NCBI RefSeq assembly: GCF_007830265.1
Contig: NZ_VLKE01000001.1
Span: 4,836,001 to 4,900,000 of the forward strand
Source: Micromonospora olivasterospora
Lineage (GTDB): Bacteria > Actinomycetota > Actinomycetes > Mycobacteriales > Micromonosporaceae
Reading direction: 5' to 3'
DNA length: 64,000 nucleotides
Shown: one piece after another, positions 33,261 through 42,100 of the stretch
How positions within the stretch are numbered: the stretch's first letter is position 1
Layout of the letters: each line of letters begins with the position of its first letter
Program-made: the position numbers and the translations under genes
Notes under the pieces: generated by a model
What the model was told of the DNA's origin: nothing
Seen by the model: only the letters and a program-made list of their open reading frames with translations
The model's database searches: none

Positions 33261-36200
33261 ATGGGCGCCACCGGTCCGACCCTTGAGCTCAGCGAGAGCT
33301 GGTTGCAGGCTTTGGAAGCGTTCACCGGGATGAGGATGTCCCGGGCGAAGCTGCCGTTGTTGCGGGATGACATCGGCACGCTGGAAACGCTGGAGCATCG
33401 GGTGCGTACGGTGCTGGGTCCGTTGCTGGAGCAGACGATCAGGGCGGTCCGGCAGGCGGGGGAGGGTGAGGCCTTCGACCGGTTCGTGGCGCAGACCGCT
33501 CCGTTTGTGAAGAAGATGGCCGAGACGGCCGACCTGATGCTCGCCGTGGTCGATGCGGAGAAGAAGTTCTTCGTGGAGACGGAGGTCGGCAAGCGTACGG
33601 CGTTGGCCATGTTCAACTTCATGATTGCCGAGTTCGCTGTCGCCGCGGCGATGTGGTTCTGGAACCCGGTGGGGGCGGCGGCGCACATCGCCCAGACGCG
33701 GACGATCATTCAGGCGATCCTGCGTTCGGCGTTGGTGCGGTCGGCGGCGAGCGGCACGGCGATGCAGATGTTGTTCATGCCGGGTTCTGCGCTGCTGGCC
33801 GAGGTGTCGATGATGACCGACGGTCTGCAGCCGGGGGTGAACTGGTCGACGGTCGGTAAGCAGGCGGCGTACGCGGGGGCGGTGGCGTTCCTCGGCACGG
33901 TGGGCGGGCCGGCGTTGGGCAAGGTCGCTGGCGTCGTCGCCGGCGCGGTCGGCAAGCTCGCCGTGTCGGACACCACCAAGCATCTGCTGACCGATGTGCT
34001 GACGCGGCCGGTGACGGAGACCCTCGGGGAGGGGCTCTTCGGTATCGGTGCCAGCTTGATCGTCGATCAGAAGTGGGACCCCACTAATCTTGGTGCGGAC
34101 CTTCTGTCCGGGGCGATTTCGGGGGCAGGCGGGGCGGCCGCGAGCGGGCTCGGGCTCGTCTTGAGCCGCGCCGTGATGCAGCCCCGGGTGCAGGTGCCTC
34201 ACCTCGCGTTCACGCCGGACGGTAAGCCGGTCCTGCCGGTGGGGCCGACACCGGTGGGTGGGGACACGTCCACCGGGTACCAGGCTGGCATCGACGACCC
34301 GAAGCCTGCGGGTGCCGGCGCCCAGGCCCCGCCGCCCCCGCCCGTGCCGCTGCTGCCGGCTTCGAACCTGCCCACGCCGGCGCTGGACCTGCCCGCGCCG
34401 AAGCTGGATCTGTCGGTGCCGTCGTGGGCGGTGTCGAACCTGTCGATGCCGGCTGCGCCGGTGCCGGCGTGGGTCGCGGCAGCGGGTGGGCCGGTGGTGG
34501 AGCAGTGGCATGGGTTCCAGCAGGATCTGGCGGACCGCTATGGCGGGTTGTTGGCCGGGACGGGGCAGGCGCGGCAGTTCCTGGCCGGGCTGCCCGTGCC
34601 GGTCGAGCGGGTGTTCACCGAGTGGGCCGACGCCCGGCAGGGTGATCCGGCCGTGCCCGTTTTCCTGTCTCAGGTCGGTCTGCCCGCCACCGCCCTGACC
34701 GGCCAGTTCCTGTTCGGTGTCCGGGACCGGGCGGTGGCCCGGGTCACGGAAACCCTCGCGGGGTCGATTCCGGCGGGCGGGCAGATCCCGGCGGCGGTAC
34801 GCCCGGAGCAGGTTGTCGCCGCGCTGCCGGGGGAGTTCGACCGGCAGGCGTTGCGCTCGATCGCGCACCTGGCCGTCCAGCACCACCTCGACCAGTACTT
34901 CACCACGGGCGCACCGGCGACCGTCCCCCTGCCAGGCGGCGTCGTCCCGCCAGGGGACGTCGTCCCGCCAGGGGGCGCTGGCGTGCCGGGGGGTCCCGGG
35001 GCGCCGCCGCCGTCGGAGGTCGTGCGCGCCGCGGTCGAGCGGGACGTGCGGGCCCACGTGGACCGGAGCCTCGACGCGATCCTCGGCGCCACCCCCCTAC
35101 CGACCGCACCACTGACGGCACCACTGACCGTGCCGCCCGCCGTGCCGTCGGCTGTGGTGGTCAGGCCCGACGCCGCGCAGGTGAGCGCCGTGGCGGACGT
35201 GGTCCGGCAGGCGGTCACCGACCTGCCCGCCCGTGTCACGGCCGCGACCATTCCCGACATCACCGCACCGCACGCCATCCCGTTCCCGGCGGACGCCCCG
35301 GCAAACTGGCGTACCGACGCGCCGGCAGTGTCGGTGACTCCCGAGCAGCACACCGTAGCAGCGACCAGGCAGGCAGAAACCCAGTTCACCGCCCTGGCCC
35401 GCAAGTACGGCGTCGTCGATCCGGCCAGCCACGACACCCTCGCCGGATCCTTCCAACGGGACTGGGTCGACGGATACCACCAGGTACTCGCCCAGGCCAC
35501 CGGCAACGCCACGCCCGCCACCCCCAGCGTGCCGGGCACGTCCGGGGCGCCGGCCACGCCCAGCGCGCCGGGTGCGCCGGGCACGTCCAGCGCGCCGGGT
35601 GCGCCGGGCACTCCGGATGCGGCCGGTGCCCGTACTACGGTGCCGGGTGGTGTTGCCCCCCGCACCGACGGCACGCCGAACCACGACCACACCAGCGACA
35701 CCTTTACGGTCAGTGACCTATCCGTCTCCGATGGCGACATTTTCAGCCGCGATGGCAGGCCCGACGACACCTTTACGGTCAGTGACCTCTCCTCACTGGA
35801 CGAGCCGATCAGCCGCGATGGCAGGTCCGACGACACCTTTACGGTCAGCGACCTGTCCGTCTCCGGTGACGACATGTTCAGCCGCGATGGCAGGCCCGAC
35901 GACACCTTCACGGTCAGTGACCTCTCCTCACTGGACGAGCCGATCAGTCGCGACCCCGCCAAGCCCGACAGCGGGGACAGGGATCCGTTCAGTGCCGTGT
36001 CCTGGTGGGGCGGCTCGGTCGGTGGTGACCCGGCCGGACGCGGCGAGCCGGCCAGCGCGGCACCGGAACCGGCGGTCGCGGCGACCGGGCCGGCCGCGGC
36101 GGCCGAGTCCGCGCGGCGGGTCGCCGACTGGATCGATCAGACACCGGTGGGCCCCGACAACAGCCGCGACCCGTGGTGGTGGTGCGTCCAGGCCACTCTC

Positions 36201-39128
36201 GACGCCTTCAGAGCCGAATACAAACGGCTCGGCAACCGGGCAGTATCCGACGACCGGATCCTCGGACCCGACGGCCGACTCGCACCCACCACGAGCTGGG
36301 AACAACTCCTGGACATCCTCGACGCGACACCCGAACGCGTCGCCCACCCCGACGGCTGGCCCGACGGAGTCGCACCGGAAGACGTACTCGCCGCGCTCAG
36401 GGCGGCACCGGGCTCGATGGTCGTGGTCAAAGCCGCGCCACCCAACGAGCCACAACACGTGTTCGCCCTCCACAGCCAACCACAACCATCCGGACCACCG
36501 ACGATCAAGGTGCGCGACGGCCTGGTGCCCGGCGCCGAGGACCGACCCGAACCATCCGATCCGGTACGCGACCCGTGGTTGCGGCACCTGTTCGCATCGA
36601 GCACCCGACTCGCCGCGTTCGACAACACCGGACGACCCACCACCATCACCAACCTCCTTCCCGACCGCACCACCGCACACCCGCAGCCCACCACCACGAC
36701 CAGCATCGACCCCAACGCCATCCTGCTCGCCTCCACCACCCCACCCCGCGCCCCGTCCCAAGCCATGCAGGCAGACACCACCTTCCCCGAGCCGGCCGAC
36801 TCCCCCTGGCAGCCGTCCGACCGGCCGGCTGGGCCGCCCGAGTCGGGCTTCGGGTCGTCGGACCCGGTCTCCGCGTTCGTGCCGGAAACCCCTGCGGCGG
36901 TTGAGCAGTCGGCCGTACCCCCGCAGCAGGTCGCCGTCCCGTATTCGCCTGCGCCGGTGACGCTGCCTGCGCCGTCTGCGTCTCGGTCGCCGGAGGTGGT
37001 GTTTTCTGAGCTTGTTGATTTGAAGTCGGAGTTGGCGGCTCTTGATTTTCAGCTCAGTCGTGGGGCGGAGGGGCTTGAGGCTGCTCGTGATGAGGTGCGG
37101 GCAGCGTATGAGGAAAACCTGCGTCTGTTGTTGGGTGATGCGGAGTGGGCGCCGCGGGTGCATCACTGGCGTGGGGGTGGGTTCGATGAGGCGGTGCGGG
37201 CGAGTGTGGATGGGCTTCGCCGCGAGTTGACGGAGGGGGTTGGCGGTTCGCTGGTTGGGTTGTTGGATGATTCTTGGCTGGCCACGGTGGTTCAGCTGGG
37301 GGTGGGCAGGGTCGCGTCGGGGGATGGGTCGAATCGTCTTGACGCGTTTTTGCCGTTGGTTCGTGAGTATGTGGATGGTGGGGTCGAGTCGGTTACCGCT
37401 GATCATGTGGCGGTGCTTGACGGTTATGTGGGGCGGTTGAACGCGGCGAAGCGGTCGGTGGATCGTGATGGGTTGTTGTGGGCGGCGGGTTTCCGCACTC
37501 TTGGCAGGGTGTTGGGGGAGGACGCCGGTCCGGGGGTGGGTTCTGCGGCGGGGGTGAAGACTCCTGACCAGTTTGTTGACGAGTATGTGTCGGGGTTGCG
37601 GGGTCCGGTGGGGGTGGGGGAGGCGCCGTCGTCGTATGTGCCGTGGGCGGAGCGGGTGTTGGAGGTGCGGTGGCTGGCGCGGCAGGCGGGGTTGACGGTT
37701 ACGGGTTTGGATGATGCGCGGGTTCTGGACACGGTGGTGCAGTTGGCGCACCGGCAGTATCGGAAGGATTTCCGGGGTGCGCGGCCGTTGGGGCCGTTGG
37801 GTGTGCCGGCTTTGCGTCGTGTGGTCGAGGTGAAGTTGGGGGTTGGTGATTCGGCGCCGTTGTCGATGGATGTGTTGCGGTTGGTGGCGGACAAGTCGGG
37901 GGCGCGGCGGAAGTGGGAGCAGTCGCACGCGTTCCAGGCGTGGGCGCGTCGTCAGGTTCAGCGTTCGTTCGGTAGGTCGGAGTTCGCGGGTGGTGGTGCG
38001 CGTTGGCATTGGTTGGATGGTGGTTATCGCCAGGTGGTGACGCTGTTCCAGCGTAGGGCGGAGAAGTGGGAGGGGATGGCGGATTCGCCGGCGGAACGGC
38101 GGAGGGAGCAGTCGCGGGTCCGGGAGTTGTTGGACACCACCGGTTCTGGTCGGAAGGTTCCTGACGGGCAGATCGAGAAATTGGTGCGGGTGCGCCGTAA
38201 GTATTTCGCGGATTATCGGAACCGGTGGTTCACGGAGGATTCCGGGTTCGCTGATTACCGGTGGATGACGCAGCAGTTCCTGGATGACACCCGGACGGAT
38301 GCGCGGAACATTGAGCGGTTGGCGGCGATGTTGGCGGCTCCGTCGCCGGAGGTGGTGGGGTGGCGGCCGTCTGCCGATGGTAGGGGGCCGACCAGTTTCC
38401 GTGATTTCCTGAACAGTCAGCGGCTGCCGTCGTGGGTGTCTCTGCGCCGGGATGGAAACGGGCGGCTGGGGCCGGAGGCGGAAACATATGTGCGGCCCTG
38501 GGTGGAGGGGCTGCGGGATGAGGTGGCCCTCGACGGCTATCTGCACGACGCGGTGACGGTGGCGCAGTTGTCGGGGGGCCTGGTCGATGCGGTGACCGTC
38601 CGGAGGTGGTGGCGGGAATCGAGCGCGGGGGTCGGTGCGCCGGTCAAGACCGAGTCGGCGCCTGCGCCGGTCAAGACCGAGTCGGCGCCTGCGCCGGTGG
38701 TCGTGGAGGGCTCGCGGCCGGTGTCGTTGGCGGAGTCGGACGGGTACCAGTCTGCGACGCCGGACGGGCGGGGGCGGGAGTCTGAGGCGCCGGCTGTGGA
38801 GGCTGACGCGTCGGTCAGGGCTCGGGTGAGGGCTGAGGTGGAGGCGGGTTTCCGGGCGGCGGAGGCTGCGGCGGGTGCGGTCGCCAACGCGGTCGGGGCG
38901 CGGCGGGTTCTGCCGCCCGGGCCGTCGGGGGCCCGGCGGGTTCTGCCGCCCGGGGTGTCGGGGTGCGGCGGGTTCGGCTGTCCGGGTGGTCGGTGGTGTG
39001 GCGGGTTCGGTGGCCCGGTTGGTCGGGGGCAGGGCGGCTGTCGCCGCTTACAAGGCGGCCCGGGACAGGGTGCACTACGAGCGCACGTTGATCGGGTTGG
39101 CGACGGCGGGTTGGAAGTCGCGGGCTGA
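33261..39128 (+). CDS. Giant polymorphic-toxin-like locus B, first frame (N-terminal and papain-like parts)
   Basis: 1955 codons, ATG 33261 with AGGAAGGGA upstream. Residues 1-300 match the helical N-terminal domain of gene A almost residue for residue, here without a frame break (SGAGGAAASGLGLVLSRAV). Then Pro-rich linkers, the shared PVVEQWHGFQQDLADRYGG helical domain, four acidic 22-23-residue repeats (DTFTVSDLS..., 35697-35970), a papain-like module (Cys975 in WWWCVQATL, His1066 in PQHVFALH, Asp in KVRDGL), a long helical region (residues about 1235-1690), one copy of the HTH-like module (VVGWRPSADG ... LSGGLVDAVTVRRWWRES, about 1698-1790), and two VKTESAPAP repeats. Coding character stops near 38895; the tail RRVLPPGPSGARRVLPPG is out of frame. 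See the frame-break finding. Confidence 0.72.
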   Translation: MGATGPTLELSESWLQALEAFTGMRMSRAKLPLLRDDIGTLETLEHRVRTVLGPLLEQTIRAVRQAGEGEAFDRFVAQTAPFVKKMAETADLMLAVVDAEKKFFVETEVGKRTALAMFNFMIAEFAVAAAMWFWNPVGAAAHIAQTRTIIQAILRSALVRSAASGTAMQMLFMPGSALLAEVSMMTDGLQPGVNWSTVGKQAAYAGAVAFLGTVGGPALGKVAGVVAGAVGKLAVSDTTKHLLTDVLTRPVTETLGEGLFGIGASLIVDQKWDPTNLGADLLSGAISGAGGAAASGLGLVLSRAVMQPRVQVPHLAFTPDGKPVLPVGPTPVGGDTSTGYQAGIDDPKPAGAGAQAPPPPPVPLLPASNLPTPALDLPAPKLDLSVPSWAVSNLSMPAAPVPAWVAAAGGPVVEQWHGFQQDLADRYGGLLAGTGQARQFLAGLPVPVERVFTEWADARQGDPAVPVFLSQVGLPATALTGQFLFGVRDRAVARVTETLAGSIPAGGQIPAAVRPEQVVAALPGEFDRQALRSIAHLAVQHHLDQYFTTGAPATVPLPGGVVPPGDVVPPGGAGVPGGPGAPPPSEVVRAAVERDVRAHVDRSLDAILGATPLPTAPLTAPLTVPPAVPSAVVVRPDAAQVSAVADVVRQAVTDLPARVTAATIPDITAPHAIPFPADAPANWRTDAPAVSVTPEQHTVAATRQAETQFTALARKYGVVDPASHDTLAGSFQRDWVDGYHQVLAQATGNATPATPSVPGTSGAPATPSAPGAPGTSSAPGAPGTPDAAGARTTVPGGVAPRTDGTPNHDHTSDTFTVSDLSVSDGDIFSRDGRPDDTFTVSDLSSLDEPISRDGRSDDTFTVSDLSVSGDDMFSRDGRPDDTFTVSDLSSLDEPISRDPAKPDSGDRDPFSAVSWWGGSVGGDPAGRGEPASAAPEPAVAATGPAAAAESARRVADWIDQTPVGPDNSRDPWWWCVQATLDAFRAEYKRLGNRAVSDDRILGPDGRLAPTTSWEQLLDILDATPERVAHPDGWPDGVAPEDVLAALRAAPGSMVVVKAAPPNEPQHVFALHSQPQPSGPPTIKVRDGLVPGAEDRPEPSDPVRDPWLRHLFASSTRLAAFDNTGRPTTITNLLPDRTTAHPQPTTTTSIDPNAILLASTTPPRAPSQAMQADTTFPEPADSPWQPSDRPAGPPESGFGSSDPVSAFVPETPAAVEQSAVPPQQVAVPYSPAPVTLPAPSASRSPEVVFSELVDLKSELAALDFQLSRGAEGLEAARDEVRAAYEENLRLLLGDAEWAPRVHHWRGGGFDEAVRASVDGLRRELTEGVGGSLVGLLDDSWLATVVQLGVGRVASGDGSNRLDAFLPLVREYVDGGVESVTADHVAVLDGYVGRLNAAKRSVDRDGLLWAAGFRTLGRVLGEDAGPGVGSAAGVKTPDQFVDEYVSGLRGPVGVGEAPSSYVPWAERVLEVRWLARQAGLTVTGLDDARVLDTVVQLAHRQYRKDFRGARPLGPLGVPALRRVVEVKLGVGDSAPLSMDVLRLVADKSGARRKWEQSHAFQAWARRQVQRSFGRSEFAGGGARWHWLDGGYRQVVTLFQRRAEKWEGMADSPAERRREQSRVRELLDTTGSGRKVPDGQIEKLVRVRRKYFADYRNRWFTEDSGFADYRWMTQQFLDDTRTDARNIERLAAMLAAPSPEVVGWRPSADGRGPTSFRDFLNSQRLPSWVSLRRDGNGRLGPEAETYVRPWVEGLRDEVALDGYLHDAVTVAQLSGGLVDAVTVRRWWRESSAGVGAPVKTESAPAPVKTESAPAPVVVEGSRPVSLAESDGYQSATPDGRGRESEAPAVEADASVRARVRAEVEAGFRAAEAAAGAVANAVGARRVLPPGPSGARRVLPPGVSGCGGFGCPGGRWCGGFGGPVGRGQGGCRRLQGGPGQGALRAHVDRVGDGGLEVAG
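35697..35970 (+). repeat. Four tandem repeats of 66-69 bp (DTFTVSDLS units)
   Basis: Units alternate between two types: DTFTVSDLSVSDGDIFSRDG/DTFTVSDLSVSGDDMFSRDG (23 residues) and DTFTVSDLSSLDEPISRD (22 residues). Acidic and Ser-rich, between the shared N-terminal region and the papain-like module. Gene A has a single related stretch (TASVSDMSVFSDDMFDRD). Confidence 0.88.
35973..36815 (+). repeat. 843-bp direct repeat, copy 1 (papain-like module)
   Basis: Starts at GGGGACAGGGATCCG and ends at CCCTGGCAGCCG. Nearly identical to 45688-46530; only scattered base differences are seen (e.g. TGGTGGGGCGGC versus TCGTCGGCCGGC near the start). It encodes the whole Cys-His-Asp module. Sharp sequence boundaries indicate recombination or gene conversion. 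Confidence 0.95.
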
Positions 39129-42100
39129 TCATCAGGGGGCGGTGTCGTATCGGCCGTCGTTGCCGGGTCACACGCCGCAGGAGATCGCCGAGCGTAGTCA
39201 GTTGATCACGTCGTTCCATAATGTGTTGGATATTTCGTCGTTCGTGCCGGATGTGGCGGGTTGGTTGAATCGGATCACGCCGGCGTCGAAGGGTTCGTTC
39301 AGTGCGGGGGTGGTGGAGGCGAAGCTGAAGTCGTCGTTGGGGAAGGCGTTCGATGAGGGGATCGCGCTGGAGACGGCTGATGGTTCGTTTGGTGTCCGGT
39401 TGTGGCCGGTGCCGGTGGGTAAGCCGGTCAGCGGTGCGGGGAACTGGGTGAAGCGGGGTAAGGGCGGGAGCACTCTTGCGGCGGGTAAGGCGGAGTTGCG
39501 GTGGTTCGCTTACCGGGAGGCGGGTGGCTCTCGGTTTGACGGGAGTTTGTTCCTTGGTGAGGTGTTGGGGGGTTATCAGGCTGGCGTGGGGGTGAAGGGC
39601 GAGGTCGGCGGCCAGGTGTTGCACTCGCGTCAGTGGGGTTCCCGGTCGTTCGTGTCGAACAATCCGGCGCGGTACCAGTTCCTGCGGATGAAGGAGGACG
39701 GTGGCCGGGTCGAGGTGGATGTGGCGTGGGTGGCCCGGGTGCAGGACCGTGCGACCGGCAGGTGGCGGGACTTCACGTTCACCACCGCCGGGGGGGATGT
39801 CCGCCGTGACACGGTGCCGTATCTGGTGGCGCAGGCGTTGTTGCCGCATGACGAGACGCTGCGGAACAATGGCGGCCCGTCGGACCCGGCGGCCACCGGT
39901 CCGGATGCGCATCCGCATCTGGTGGACCCGGACTATCTGGTGCCCAAACAGATCAGCGACCGTTCCGAGTTTCCGCTGGAGAAGCTTGACTTCGCGGTCA
40001 CCAGGTTGGATCTGGTCGCGCGGGTGATGACCGTGTTGCGTCAGCAGTTGTCGCCGGACGATTTCGCCTTCTGGGGGCCGGTCGTGGAGGGCAAGCTGAA
40101 CAACACTGATCTGGCGATCAAGTTGGACAAGCTGCGGTACTCGGGCGACGACATTCAGCGGATGTTCCGCATCAACGAGGTGCGTGGCGGCCGGAGTCTG
40201 AACCTCACGTTGACTGATGCGCAGATCACCTCGGTGGTCAAGCGCAGCGAGGTCGACATGAGTAACGAGCTGCGGTTCGACGACATTCGGGGAAACATCG
40301 CGCGGAGTATGGCCGGCGCGGATCGGGGGCGGCGGGCCGGTGGCGGGTTCTTCGGCCAGATCAAGATTCCCCGTGGTCTTCGCTTCGGGTTCGGGGTACG
40401 TCATCGGTGGCATCGGGGCCAGGAGGCGGGCCGTAATCACCGGGCTCTGATCACGTCGTCGAAGCGGCTCGGTGGTCTGCTGCAGGCCGTCGGTTTCGAT
40501 TTCGCCCCGAAGCTCAACGTGGAGGCGACCAGCAACGGTGAGGTGACGTCCAGGATCGACAACGTGGTGGTGGACGGCGGTTCCGCCGACGCGTTGCTGG
40601 CCGCCGTGGACGTGTACCACCTGCGCCGCGCCGATGGGCAGCGGTTGTTCGTTGCCAACCCGAAACTGGTCGAGCGTATGCAGGCCGAGGTGGCGAAGCC
40701 TGACGCGGGTAGTGAGAAGAAGCGGACCCTCAGCCAGCGGATGGTCGCGTTGCTGGACGCGATGGGCGCGCCCGCGCCGCGCGTCGCGGACGGGGTGGTG
40801 GAACCGGCGAAGGATCGCCGCCGCCAGCAGTGGTGGCGTCCCGGCGCGGGTCTGGGCATGGATCACGTCGAGAAGATCGACGGTAACCGGGCGATCTACA
40901 ACCGGGTCGTTCCGCGCCTGGTGGATTTGGGTTACCTGCCGGCGGCCGCGCGGGGGGAGCAGGGGCAGACCCCGTTCCAGGCGTTGGCGCAGGTGGCGGG
41001 CCCTACCGGCGCGGGTATCAACAAACCGGACCAGGCCCACCGGAACTGGGTCCGGTTGGTCGACGAGTTGGCCGACGACAATTTGCTGTCGCGTCGTGTC
41101 GACCTGTTCGGCGCGGGTGGGAGCCGGCCCGGTGTGACGATCGAGTTGCCGCATCCGGATGCGCCCACAGACCCCAGCCGGACTCTGCTCGGCGGTCTGT
41201 CCGCCGAGGTGACCGGCAGCCGGTTCGTCGAGATGACGCCGTACGAGATCCAGGTCGCGGTGACCGACATGGACATCATCTACGCGCGTAACGTCACCGG
41301 TGGCCTGACGAACGTCGACGGCGTCGGCCGGGATCCCGGGGCTCCGAATCCGGTTCCTGCGGGCGCGACGGCGCGTAGGACCACGTACCCGTCGGCGAAG
41401 CAGGGCCGGAACCTGTCCAGCTACCTGACCGCCGACACCGACGGGCAGAAGCTGCCGGCGGCGCGGTACAGGGCTGACCTGCGGTTGCACCTGTTCGGGC
41501 TCATCGGCGACGGCGAGCCCATGCAGTGGGGCAGCGTCAAGGGCTCGGCGGACGTGCTGCAACCCGACGTCCTGGCCGACCCGCCGCCGGTCGACGGCAC
41601 GCCGCTGCCACCGCTGCCGGAGACCGACGAGACCGCCCTGCTCGGTGCGCCCGTCTCCCTCCCCGAGGGCACGCCGTCGGTGGCGGATGAGACCGCGCTG
41701 GTGGCCGGTCCGCCGCAGGATGGCACGCCGTCGCCGCGGACGCCTTCCGCGCTGGCCACCGAGGGTATTCAGATCTATGCGATCGCTGACCCTACCGGTT
41801 TTGCGGAGTTGTCCGCTGGTCTGGTGGCGACGGGCCGGGTGGGGGCGGCCAATGTGTGGAAGGCGTTCACTCCGTCGTTGTTCACGTCGTTGGTGTTGCG
41901 GTCGTTGTTCGGCGCGGGCACGTTGCCGGTGGGTCCGGTGACGATCGGGTTGCAGACGAGGTTGCTGGGCAGGCCGCGGGTCGACAAGTTCTGGTTCCCG
42001 TACAACCAGCAGGTTCAGGAGGGCCAGGACGGCGCGGAACAGGGCAGGATGGCCCTGGTCTACAACGACGTCATCGTCAGGGGCGGGCTGGGTCTCGACA

